NCBI GenBank assembly: GCA_937873805.1
Contig: CALMWO010000380.1
Span: 1 to 12,073, forward strand
Length of the DNA stretch: 12,073 bases
Origin: an uncultured Hyphomonadaceae bacterium
Lineage (GTDB): Bacteria > Pseudomonadota > Alphaproteobacteria > Caulobacterales > Hyphomonadaceae
Reading direction: 5' to 3'
Part shown: positions 1-6,522 of the stretch, one piece after another
How positions within the stretch are numbered: position 1 is the first letter of the stretch
Layout of the letters: each line of letters starts with the position of its first letter
Position numbers and translations under genes: made by a program
The notes under the pieces: model-generated
What the model was told of the DNA's origin: nothing
What the model saw: the letters and a program-made list of their open reading frames with translations, nothing else
The model's database searches: none

Positions 1-260
1 TCGCTCGGGCTCATCGAGTTGACGGTGCAGAGCTTGTCGCCGTCGATGCGCCACTTGCCGGAAATCTCCTGGCCCATCGCACTGGTCGTGTAGGTGCCGT
101 CGGCCTTGTACGCCATCGGCAGCTCAAGGTCCGTGCCTTGTGCATTCGCCTTGATGACCGTGCCTTTGGTGGTGACGTAGTCGAGCGTGCTCTTGTCCTG
201 CGCAAATGCCGGCGCGGCGAGGGCCAGCGCAACAGCCGCGAGTGTGATCGCTGTTTTCAT
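1..260 (-). CDS. Small exported protein, 3' end outside window
   Basis: Reading the minus strand from an ATG at 258-260 gives 86 codons open to the window edge, so the C-terminus is missing. Residues 1-20 form a textbook Sec signal peptide: Lys at position 2, an Ala/Leu-rich core, and AFA before Gln21, the probable signal peptidase I site. The mature part is small and polar, with a pattern like TYTTSAMGQEISGKWRIDGDK. This is the alternating 'property of the molecule / added compound / resulting weight' style seen in small periplasmic beta-strand proteins of alphaproteobacteria. I do not recognise a named family. A GGAG lies 8 bases before the ATG, which supports this start. The 175 bases upstream (261-435) separate it from the next minus-strand gene; I see no convincing promoter boxes there. 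Function is unknown; periplasmic location is inferred from the signal peptide. Confidence 0.75.
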   Translation of the reverse strand, partial: MKTAITLAAVALALAAPAFAQDKSTLDYVTTKGTVIKANAQGTDLELPMAYKADGTYTTSAMGQEISGKWRIDGDKLCTVNSMSPS

Positions 261-435
261 GGGGAGGTCTCCGTCCTCTGATTATTCGCCGCACAGCCAA
301 CCCCGCGCAGCGCCGGAAACCTATCAGTTTATCGTATCCCCGCAACATGCCGGAAGCAGTGCGGCTGCCTTTGTGCGTCAGTCGCCAGAAGTGGACGCAA
401 CGCGCCTCGCGACGGGCGGAATTCGGCTGCGGCGC

Positions 436-1647
436 CTAGGCGGCTGTTTCGGTCATTACTTCAGCGCCGAGGCGCGCGGCAGGCCAGAGTTCCGCTGCGG
501 GCAGGGCGCGCCGTAGCGGCCAGATGCGTGGCGAACAGATATGGTTCACGCCATCCTGCGTGAAACGCCGGGCATGCGCTGGCTGGATGTCGCCCTCGAC
601 GCCGACGGATACGCCGTGGTGATGGGACTGTTCGATGCTCGCAAGTATCCGCGCATACGCATCTGTCTTGGGCCCGTGTGGACCCAGCGCGCCGGCTGCA
701 AGCGAGAAGCCTATCGCCGCCGGTTGAAGCTTCAGCACCGACGCGACATCGGGCTCGGCCCAGTTCAGCCCGATCGCGACGTGGGGGATGTGTGGTTTCA
801 GCACGCGCAGAATGTCTTCGAGATAGATGCGCGGATATCCAGGCTCGACGCAGCTCACACGGATCACGCGATAACGCGCAAGCGCCGGATCGAATTTGGA
901 GATGACGGCCATCAGGCGCGACAGGCTCTGCTGATTGTTGAGGCTGGAAACGTGCAGGGCCACGCCGACGAGGGCCTTCTTGCCGGTCGCGAAAAGCGTC
1001 CGCATCGCCTCTTCGGAAGCCTTCAGCTTCAGCTCGTCCATGTCGGTGTGACGGTGGCTGGCGAAGTCCCAGTCCATCGGCCAGCCCGTGGCAGGATCGA
1101 GCGGCGAAATGAAGAAGGTCGAAAGCGCGCCGCGCTGTGCATCCCAGACGGGCGTATAACCCATCGGAATTTCCGGCGGCGCGGCGGGGTGGGGGAAAGC
1201 GGCGGGAATGTCTTTGGCGTTCGCGACCATGGCGCCGAATGCGACGGCGAAATCATCGACACTCATGGACTGGTGCTGCGTTTCGACCTGCATGTCGTCG
1301 AGATCGGGCGAGCCGAGAAAAAAGGTGTTGAGCTCTTTCGAGATGCGGTGGGCCGCGGCGTCGGCCAGAACGCCGGTGAAGGTGCCGAAGACCAGCAGGA
1401 ACCCATCCGCGCCGGCGATCAGCACGTCTTCCGCTGCGATGCGTTTTGAGATGAACTGACGGGCGATCTGCGCGACGCGATCGCGCTTTTCGTTCCAGCG
1501 TTCGCCATAGGATGCGCGAATGTCGTCCAGTCCGATGAACTGGAATTGTGCGATGTCGATCGTGTTCCGTCCGCTGGCCAGGCGACGAATACGATTGGCG
1601 AGATTGAGCCCGCCAGAGCTTTCGCTTTCAGTGTCCATCCACGTCAC
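436..1647 (-). CDS. Degenerate GGDEF/EAL-like protein, probably catalytically inactive
   Basis: A 403-residue soluble protein. Residues about 1-145 look like a relic of a GGDEF-type domain (for example LIAGADGFLLVFG near 76-88, where an active cyclase has its substrate and metal signature). Residues about 162-385 follow the EAL order: GYTPVWDAQRG (163-173) resembles 'QPIvdl.tg', VGVALHVSSLNNQQSLSR (227-244) resembles 'l.vNlSp.ql', and GVSVGVEGDIQPAHARRF (345-362) resembles 'iaEGVEt..q...l'. The EAL signature itself is replaced by FFISP (178-182), and the DDFG metal/catalytic motif is absent (GLNWAEPD at 293-300). I infer a c-di-GMP binder or a protein-protein module, not a phosphodiesterase. 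A TTG at 1683 and an ATG at 1638 are alternative starts; the GTG at 1647 is preferred because AGGAG at 1656-1660 sits 8 bases before it. It is divergent from the GST gene, so it is a single-gene unit. Confidence 0.7.
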   Translation of the reverse strand: MTWMDTESESSGGLNLANRIRRLASGRNTIDIAQFQFIGLDDIRASYGERWNEKRDRVAQIARQFISKRIAAEDVLIAGADGFLLVFGTFTGVLADAAAHRISKELNTFFLGSPDLDDMQVETQHQSMSVDDFAVAFGAMVANAKDIPAAFPHPAAPPEIPMGYTPVWDAQRGALSTFFISPLDPATGWPMDWDFASHRHTDMDELKLKASEEAMRTLFATGKKALVGVALHVSSLNNQQSLSRLMAVISKFDPALARYRVIRVSCVEPGYPRIYLEDILRVLKPHIPHVAIGLNWAEPDVASVLKLQPAAIGFSLAAGALGPHGPKTDAYARILASIEQSHHHGVSVGVEGDIQPAHARRFTQDGVNHICSPRIWPLRRALPAAELWPAARLGAEVMTETAA

Positions 1648-1960
1648 GCGGCAGTCTCCTGCCGACCCCTTCTCCGTCGCCAATCGTCACAAAAAGGCGT
1701 GGGAAAACGATTAAATCGGACCCCTGAATTGGGACGATAAACGCCGCGCTAACCAAGGCCGGTTTGGCGCGTATTGAGCGCTGCAAAGCTTCCTTCAGTC
1801 TCCCGGTGAACAGCCTGAACTGGCGCGGTTCGGCGGCCATGCGGCGTCTGGTCCGCGAAAGCGCCTGATTATCAAGGAAAACCAGCTCTTTTCGTGCGCA
1901 ATCAGCGGTTGAAGCTGAAGGTCATCCCGCGTAGTTTCCGCGCGCTTTCCGGAGACATGA
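1648..1960. other. 313-base divergent intergenic region
   Basis: This gap lies between the EAL-like gene (leftward) and the GST-domain gene (rightward), so it should hold both promoters. The part next to the EAL-like gene (about 1684-1745) is AT-richer than its surroundings, with runs such as AAAAAGG and GATTAAATC. For the rightward gene, TTGAAG (1909-1914) and TAGTTT (1932-1937) are 17 bases apart, but they match the sigma-70 boxes only weakly (4/6 and 3/6), so this is not called as a promoter. The rightward gene has GGAG at 1951-1954. I see no RNA gene, convincing ORF or long repeat in this stretch. Confidence 0.5.
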
Positions 1961-3316
1961 ATGTCCTATCGCCTGTTCGGCGCCGAGACCTCGGCCTATT
2001 CCACCAAGATGCGGTCCTACCTGAAGTACAAGGCGTTCGCCTTCGACTGGGTGCCGCGCACGGCGGAAACCGAGGATGAACTGAAGCGTCTTTCGCGCTT
2101 CGGCACGCTGCCCGTTCTGGTGACGTCGTCGGGCTTTGCCGTCCACGACACCACGCCGATGATGGAAGCGCTCGAGGCAGACAGCCCCGAACCCTCCGCC
2201 ACGCCCGCGGATCCCGCGCTGGCCTTCCTTGCCTGCGTGCTGGAAGAGTATGCGGATGTGTGGCTCGCCAAGGCCGCCTTCCACTACCGCTGGACCCGCA
2301 AGAAGGACCAGCGCCTCGCCGCCCAGCGCTCGATCGAGGAATACTATCCCTCGGGCGCTCCCGGCGAACGCAAGGCGACCGAAGACCTCGCCATCGAGAC
2401 GATGACCGGCCAGCTCAAGACCATGCAGCTCGATGGCGAGCTTGGTCCCGTGGTCGAGAAGTCGTTCAAGAAGTTCATCAAGCTGCTCGACGACCATCTG
2501 AAGAAGCACCTCTTCATCTTCGGCGACCGTCCCTCGATCGGCGACTTCGCGATTGCCGGACAGCTCATCCAGATGATGAAGGATCCGACGCCCGCCAAGA
2601 TCATCGAGAAGGACGGTGAGTTCGTCGCCAAATGGTGCGAGTTCATGTCTGCGCCGACAGCCTCCGGCCCGTTCGCGGCGCTCGACGATCTCAAGGAAAC
2701 GCTTGCGCCGATCTTCGCCGATGATCTCGCGGCCTTCTTCCTGCCGTGGGCGGCCGAGAACCTCGAGAACTCGCTCGCCGGCGCCGAGACATTCGACGTC
2801 TCGCTCGGCAAGGACAAGCTCACGCTCGCTCCGCTGCGCTCGGCCGCACGCTCCTTCCGCGAGCTGCGTCGCAAGTTCGTGACGGGCCAGGCGATCGAAG
2901 CCCTGAAGGCGTTCACGGACGAAACCGCCGCCACCGTCTTCCTGCAGCGTCCGCCGCGCCAGGATCAGCGCCCCGACCAGAAGCAGGACGCGCGCCCGGT
3001 CCGCACGGAATCGCCTGAAGGCGACACCGCCGAGGACGAAACCACGGAAGTCTCCGAAGCCAGCAGCGAACAGCCGCGCGATGGCGAGGCCGGTGAAGAC
3101 GCAGGCCGCAAGCGCAAGCGTCGCCGCCGTCGCCGTGGTGGCCGCAACCGCGCCGAAGGCGAGGGCGTATCCGCTGACGCCGGTTCCGATCAGGAAGGCG
3201 ACGACAACGCTTCGGGCGATGACGCCGGCTCTGATGATGCTAGTGACGAAGCCGGTGAAGACGCCGTCTCCGCTGCCTCCGACGACACTGCCCCGGATGC
3301 AGACGACAAAGACTGA
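1961..3316 (+). CDS. GST-fold protein with long disordered charged tail
   Basis: A 451-residue protein. Residues 3-75 form a thioredoxin-like GST N-terminal domain: YRLFG start, SAYSTKMR at 11-18 where the glutathione-activating residue would lie, and a probable cis-proline in TLPVL at 49-53. An all-helical C-terminal domain follows, with the N-capping signature PSIGDFAIAG at 191-200. Residues about 240-330 are a helical extension not found in ordinary GSTs of about 210 residues. From about 330 to the end the protein is low-complexity: a Gln/Asp/Arg stretch, an acidic stretch, a basic block at 383-397 (RKRKRRRRRRGGRNR), then a strongly acidic Asp/Glu/Ser/Ala tail. The basic block resembles RNA-binding patches in RNase E-type tails (inference). 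ATG 1961 has GGAG 6 bases upstream; an ATG at 1957 is out of frame. The rhomboid gene follows 21 bases after its stop, probably in one transcript. The true substrate is unknown. Confidence 0.85.
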   Translation: MSYRLFGAETSAYSTKMRSYLKYKAFAFDWVPRTAETEDELKRLSRFGTLPVLVTSSGFAVHDTTPMMEALEADSPEPSATPADPALAFLACVLEEYADVWLAKAAFHYRWTRKKDQRLAAQRSIEEYYPSGAPGERKATEDLAIETMTGQLKTMQLDGELGPVVEKSFKKFIKLLDDHLKKHLFIFGDRPSIGDFAIAGQLIQMMKDPTPAKIIEKDGEFVAKWCEFMSAPTASGPFAALDDLKETLAPIFADDLAAFFLPWAAENLENSLAGAETFDVSLGKDKLTLAPLRSAARSFRELRRKFVTGQAIEALKAFTDETAATVFLQRPPRQDQRPDQKQDARPVRTESPEGDTAEDETTEVSEASSEQPRDGEAGEDAGRKRKRRRRRRGGRNRAEGEGVSADAGSDQEGDDNASGDDAGSDDASDEAGEDAVSAASDDTAPDADDKD

Positions 3317-3337
3317 CGCCCGTCCGGAGCGCGCGCC

Positions 3338-3973
3338 ATGAACGAGATCGAGATCCTGCTACGCTCGCCGGCAACGCTGGCGTTGCTGGTCTCGAACGTC
3401 GTCATTTCGATTGCAGCGTTCAACAATGCGAAGCTGGTCGACCAGCTGCTCTACGACATCGGCCGCATGCGCCGGAACAAGGAATGGTATCGCGCCGTCA
3501 CGTCCGGCTTCATCCATGGCGACCCGTTCCATCTCTTCATGAACATGCTGGCCCTCTATTTCATGGGCCCGTATCTCGAGTTCACGACCGGGACGTTCGG
3601 CTTCCTTGTGATCTATTTCGCCGCGCTGCTGGCTGGGTCCGCCTGGACGTACATGGATCACTTCCGCGATATGAACTACAAGGCCCTTGGCGCTTCAGGC
3701 GCAGTGTCGGGCATCACAACAGCCGCTGCCGTCTTCTATCCTTTCGCAGAGATCCGCCTGTTCTTCGCATTGCCGATGCCGCTCGGCGTCTTCGCACTTT
3801 GCTACATTGTCTTTTCCGCATGGGCCTCGCGCAGCAACATGCGCGACGGCATTGGCCATGGGGCTCACCTTGGCGGCGCGCTCGCCGGCATTGCGATTGT
3901 CTGCCTGTTCTGGCCCGAGGCGCCGCAAGGTGCGTGGGAGCAATTCATGGCGACGCTGCCCACCTCGCTCTGA
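3338..3973 (+). CDS. Rhomboid family intramembrane serine protease
   Basis: A 211-residue polytopic inner-membrane protein that would cleave transmembrane substrates within the bilayer. The family hallmarks are all present: HLFMNM at 65-70 (the HxxxN oxyanion-hole motif, H65 and N69), the catalytic serine S120 in GASG (118-121), and the dyad histidine in GHGAHLGG (173-180, most likely H177). Hydrophobic segments are near 12-28, 66-82, 86-104, 119-136, 139-161 and 177-192, which fits the six-TM bacterial core with no extra domains. A YRAVTSGFIHGDPFH stretch before the HxxxN motif is also typical. GGAG at 3326-3329 is 8 bases before the ATG. It is the second gene of a two-gene unit with the GST-fold protein; the terminator at 4014-4045 closes that unit. 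Its substrate cannot be told from the sequence. Confidence 0.93.
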   Translation: MNEIEILLRSPATLALLVSNVVISIAAFNNAKLVDQLLYDIGRMRRNKEWYRAVTSGFIHGDPFHLFMNMLALYFMGPYLEFTTGTFGFLVIYFAALLAGSAWTYMDHFRDMNYKALGASGAVSGITTAAAVFYPFAEIRLFFALPMPLGVFALCYIVFSAWASRSNMRDGIGHGAHLGGALAGIAIVCLFWPEAPQGAWEQFMATLPTSL

Positions 3974-4013
3974 CGTCGGAGCTCTTACGCCGGCGGAAAC
4001 TCCAAAAAAGAAA

Positions 4014-4045
4014 AAGCGGCGCATTCCGTTGGGAGTGCGCCGCTT
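4014..4045. terminator. Strong bidirectional intrinsic terminator
   Basis: A 14-bp stem (AAGCGGCGCATTCC paired with GGAGTGCGCCGCTT, one G-T wobble) closes on a GTTG tetraloop. Read rightward it is followed by CTCTTT; read leftward it is followed by TTTTTCTTTTTT, an excellent U-tract. It lies about 40 bases after the rhomboid stop and about 120 bases past the hsp20 stop, between convergent genes, so it probably ends both transcripts. Confidence 0.88.
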
Positions 4046-4118
4046 CTCTTTGGCAGGATCCAGGCTAGCCCATCCGGGGGGAGGGAGAGGGCCGGCCGGC
4101 TCACCGCCGGGTCTTTCA

Positions 4119-4151
4119 ACCAGATGATCAGATCGGAATGATCAGTCTGGT
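4119..4151. terminator. Hairpin just past hsp20 stop, possible weak terminator
   Basis: ACCAGATGATCA (4119-4130) and TGATCAGTCTGGT (4139-4151) form a 12-bp stem with one bulged base and a GATCGGAA loop. It begins 16 bases after the hsp20 stop codon. Rightward it is followed by TTTTC (the run begins inside the stem). In the hsp20 direction it is followed only by TTGAAAG, so it is a poor intrinsic terminator there and may instead protect the mRNA 3' end, with the stronger element at 4014-4045 as the real stop. Confidence 0.5.
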
Positions 4152-4167
4152 TTTCAAGAGCTCTCCG

Positions 4168-4653
4168 TCAAGCAGCCGAAGCCGGACGGATTTTCGTCGC
4201 GCCGCCCTCGATCACCTGCGGCGACGTTGCGTCACCAATCGCGATCTTGCGCGGTTTCTTAGCTTCGGGAAGCTCACGCTTCAGCTCGATGCGCAGCAGG
4301 CCGTTCTTCAGCGCGGCGCCGCTCACCACGACGTGATCGGCAAGCTGGAAGCGGCGGATGAAGCCGCGCTCCGCAATGCCGCGATGCAGGAATTTGCGGT
4401 TCGCTTCGGCGCCGTCTTTCTTGCCGAGAACGATCAGCTGGCCTTCCTTCACTTCAAGATCGAGATCGCCTTCGGCAAAGCCCGCGACAGCGAGTTCAAT
4501 CGAATAGGCGTTCTCGTCCTCGATGGACTGTTCGATGTTGTAGGGGGGATAGCCTTGCGCGCCATCAAGCCGGGCTGCGGTGTCGATCATGCTGGCCAGC
4601 CGGTCAAAGCCGACGACGGTGCGATAAAGGGGGGAAAAATCAAACGTGCTCAT
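4168..4653 (-). CDS. Small heat-shock protein, Hsp20/alpha-crystallin family (IbpA-like)
   Basis: A 161-residue ATP-independent holdase that would bind unfolding proteins in large oligomers. The alpha-crystallin domain spans about 35-130. It opens with GYPPYNIEQ (34-42), contains YSIELAVAGFAEGDLDLEVKEG (50-71) and the RGIAERGFIRRFQL strand (91-104), and ends in LKNGLLRIELKRELPE (115-130). The C-terminal I-x-I oligomerisation motif is IAI at 137-139 (in RKIAIG). The N-terminal FDFSPLYRTVVGFDRL is the usual start of proteobacterial class-A sHsps. A TTG at 4674 would extend the ORF by 7 codons, but ATG 4653 is chosen: AAGGA (4660-4664) lies 6 bases upstream and is the SD masked by the ROSE hairpin. 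The gene is monocistronic, convergent with the rhomboid unit and divergent from the methyltransferase gene. Control is probably heat-driven at both transcription and translation. Confidence 0.95.
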   Translation of the reverse strand: MSTFDFSPLYRTVVGFDRLASMIDTAARLDGAQGYPPYNIEQSIEDENAYSIELAVAGFAEGDLDLEVKEGQLIVLGKKDGAEANRKFLHRGIAERGFIRRFQLADHVVVSGAALKNGLLRIELKRELPEAKKPRKIAIGDATSPQVIEGGATKIRPASAA

Positions 4654-4656
4654 GGT

Positions 4657-4701
4657 CTGTCCTTGTTCAAGCAACAGGGCGGGACCGTTCAGGGTTCCGC
4701 C
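4657..4701 (-). promoter_or_regulatory. ROSE-type RNA thermometer in the hsp20 leader
   Basis: The mRNA just before the hsp20 ATG can fold into two adjoining hairpins. The SD-proximal one (4657-4677) pairs CUG with CAG, bulges one U, then pairs UGCUU with AAGGA: U-A, a G-G mismatch, C-G, U-A, U-A, closed by a GAAC loop. The UUGCU motif opposite the SD, with a G-G mismatch, is the defining feature of alphaproteobacterial ROSE elements, which melt on heat shock to free the SD. The second hairpin (4678-4701) pairs GGCGG-ACC with GGU-CCGCC around an A-C mismatch. The pairing is seen directly; temperature-sensitive behaviour is inferred from the family. Further upstream hairpins usual in ROSE leaders probably continue to about 4780, but I did not resolve them. 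Confidence 0.82.
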
Positions 4702-4788
4702 GGTTCATATCGAAGACCGTTCGCGGCGTTGCCTCATGGCCAACACCTCGGTCTCCAAGGCCCGCGATTGCAGCGCCTCGACATTCGA

Positions 4789-4816
4789 GTTGGGAATGCA
4801 CTCCCGGGTGGTCAAG
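4789..4816 (-). promoter_or_regulatory. Candidate RpoH (sigma-32-like) promoter for hsp20
   Basis: On the minus strand, CTTGAC (4811-4816) is followed 16 bases later by CCCAAC (4789-4794), roughly matching the alphaproteobacterial heat-shock pattern of CTTGAA plus a C-rich -10. It would start transcription near 4780 and give a leader of about 125 nt, the usual size for ROSE-controlled genes. The spacer holds a near-palindrome, GGGAATGCACTCCC at 4792-4805, which could be an operator. The -10 match is imperfect. Confidence 0.35.
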
Positions 4817-4887
4817 TGATCCCGAATGGATAATGTCACTGCCGGGAATAAGGTCTGAAATCAGCCTGCTGCACACGGGAACCGACC

Positions 4888-5823
4888 ATGAAAACAGGCC
4901 GCGCGCTCTTTGCTCTCGCCGCTTTCGCTCTGCTGGCGAGCTGCGGCGACACTGGAGCGGCGCCTGCCGGCACGGAGCCGGCCGTTGCAGCAGAAGCTGC
5001 GTCGCCCGGCGGACTCGAAGGCGCTGTCGCGGGCAACTGGCGCACTGAAGCGGAAAAAGCGCGTGATCAGTGGCGCCACCCTATCGAAACGCTCACCTTC
5101 TTTGGCGTGAAGCCCACCGACACCGTGGTTGAAATCGCGCCGGGCGGCGGCTGGTACACAGCGATCCTCGGCCCCTGGCTCAAGTCCGGCGGCGGCAAGC
5201 TCTATGCGGGGCATGTCGATCCGACCACGTCCGCCAATGCGCAGGCGAACGTCGATGCTTACAAGGCCGCCTTCGTCGATCACCCCGAAACGTACGGCGA
5301 CATAACACTCACGGTCGGCTCGCGCGCCAGCACTGGCCTTGCGCCAGACGGGACAGCCGATGCGGTGCTGACATTCCGCAATGTCCATAACTGGATGGCG
5401 GGCGGTTATGCCGACAAGATTTTTGCGGATGCTTTCCGCGCCCTGAAGCCCGGCGGCGTCCTCGGCGTCGAGGAACATCGCCTTCCGTCTGCGCGCGACC
5501 AGGATCTCACCGCCTCAACCGGCTACGTCCTCGAAAGCTATGTTGTGCAGCTCGCGCAGAACGCCGGCTTCGTTCTGGAAGAATCGTCCGAGATCAACGC
5601 CAACCCCAAAGACAATGCCGATCATCCGCTCGGCGTGTGGATGCTGCCGCCCAACCTGCGCGAGCCGGAGCCGGGCTCGCCCGAGGGAACCGGCTATGAC
5701 AAGGCGAAGTACACGGCCATCGGCGAAAGCGACCGCATGACGCTCCGCTTCCGCAAGCCTGTCCCCGCGGCTGCGCCAGCCGCGCCGGCCGTAGCCACGC
5801 CCGTCGCCCCGCCTGCGCAATGA
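4888..5823 (+). CDS. Putative lipoprotein class I SAM-dependent methyltransferase
   Basis: A 311-residue protein of the 'predicted methyltransferase' type (COG4798-like). Residues 1-18 are a signal sequence ending in LLAS before Cys19, a good lipobox, so the protein is predicted to be exported and lipid-anchored. After an Ala-rich linker, SAM-fold motif I is VVEIAPGGGWYTAIL (80-94). A conserved RNVHNW (164-169) and ALKPGGVLGVEEHR (185-198) follow, matching the later SAM-methyltransferase strands. The last about 25 residues are Pro/Ala-rich and disordered. ATG 4888 is preceded by GGGA 7 bases upstream. The stop overlaps the next ATG (ATGA at 5820-5823), implying coupled translation with the alpha/beta hydrolase. 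SAM is not known to be available in the periplasm, so either the signal is not cleaved/exported as predicted or the reaction is unusual. The substrate is unknown. Confidence 0.8.
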   Translation: MKTGRALFALAAFALLASCGDTGAAPAGTEPAVAAEAASPGGLEGAVAGNWRTEAEKARDQWRHPIETLTFFGVKPTDTVVEIAPGGGWYTAILGPWLKSGGGKLYAGHVDPTTSANAQANVDAYKAAFVDHPETYGDITLTVGSRASTGLAPDGTADAVLTFRNVHNWMAGGYADKIFADAFRALKPGGVLGVEEHRLPSARDQDLTASTGYVLESYVVQLAQNAGFVLEESSEINANPKDNADHPLGVWMLPPNLREPEPGSPEGTGYDKAKYTAIGESDRMTLRFRKPVPAAAPAAPAVATPVAPPAQ

Positions 5824-6491
5824 GCGCGAAAGAACGCACGCTCAAACTGCCAGACGGCTCCACCGTCTCGGCCCTCTGGCAGAAGCCAAAAGTCGCCAAG
5901 GCCGTGCTCGTTCTCGCTCACGGGGCAGGGGCCGGCATGACGCACAAGAATATGGCCGCCACCGCAGACGGCCTCGAAGCGCGCGGCATCGCCGTGCTGC
6001 GCTACAACTTCCCCTATATGGAATGCGGCTCGAAACGCCCGGACAACCCCTCCATCGCGCAAGCCGCCACCCGCGCGGCCATGGCTGATGCGGGCAAGCT
6101 CGCAGGCGATCTCCCCCTGTTCGCCGGCGGACGCTCCTTCGGCGCCCGCATGACATCGCAGGCGCAATCCGCCGATCCCATGCCGAAAGTCACCGGCCTC
6201 GTCTTCTTCGCCTGGCCACTCCACGCACCCGGCAAACCCGGCGTCGACCGCGCGGAACATCTCTCAGGCGTCAAGATCCCCATGCTCTTCCTGCAAGGCA
6301 CAAAAGACGAGTTCGCCGATCTCGACCTCCTCAAGCCCATGGTCAGCAAACTCGGCAAGCGCGCCAAACTGCACCTCGTCGAACACGCCGACCACTCCTT
6401 CCACGTCCCCGCCAAGACCGGCCGCAAGGACCCCGAAGTCCTCGCCGAAATCCTCGACGTCGCCGAAGCATGGATGGCGAAGACACCGTGA
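5820..6491 (+). CDS. KANL3/Tex30-like alpha/beta hydrolase
   Basis: A 223-residue cytosolic protein with a compact alpha/beta-hydrolase fold and no lid insertion. The oxyanion region is LAHGAGAGM (32-40). The nucleophile is S106 in the elbow GGRSFGAR (103-110). The catalytic acid is D163 in LQGTKDEFA (158-166), and the histidine is H192 in HADHSF (189-194). YNFPYMECGSKRPD (62-75) is characteristic of the KANL3/Tex30 type (dienelactone-hydrolase-like). There is no SD before the ATG, which overlaps the methyltransferase stop by 4 bases, so translation probably depends on the upstream gene. The protein carries no signal peptide although its partner seems to. It is likely an esterase or thioesterase; the substrate cannot be inferred. 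Confidence 0.88.
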   Translation: MSAKERTLKLPDGSTVSALWQKPKVAKAVLVLAHGAGAGMTHKNMAATADGLEARGIAVLRYNFPYMECGSKRPDNPSIAQAATRAAMADAGKLAGDLPLFAGGRSFGARMTSQAQSADPMPKVTGLVFFAWPLHAPGKPGVDRAEHLSGVKIPMLFLQGTKDEFADLDLLKPMVSKLGKRAKLHLVEHADHSFHVPAKTGRKDPEVLAEILDVAEAWMAKTP

Positions 6492-6522
6492 GACGCACTC
6501 ACGATTCCATCCCGAAAGCCCG

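Noticed and set aside
541..1449. 302-residue plus-strand ORF
   Set aside because: Antisense to the EAL-like gene, which keeps recognisable EAL landmarks; no motif or SD of its own.
1922..2934. Minus-strand ORFs of about 195 residues opposite the GST gene
   Set aside because: Codon shadows of a well-supported GST-fold gene.
4138..4833. 231-residue plus-strand ORF
   Set aside because: Antisense of hsp20 and its leader; hsp20 is certain.
4827..4887. Possible plus-strand promoter with GATAAT at 4829-4834 before the methyltransferase
   Set aside because: The -10-like box is good but no recognisable -35 lies 16-18 bases upstream.
4861..6260. Minus-strand ORFs of 188-205 residues opposite the methyltransferase and hydrolase
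   Set aside because: Antisense to genes with clear catalytic motifs, no SD.
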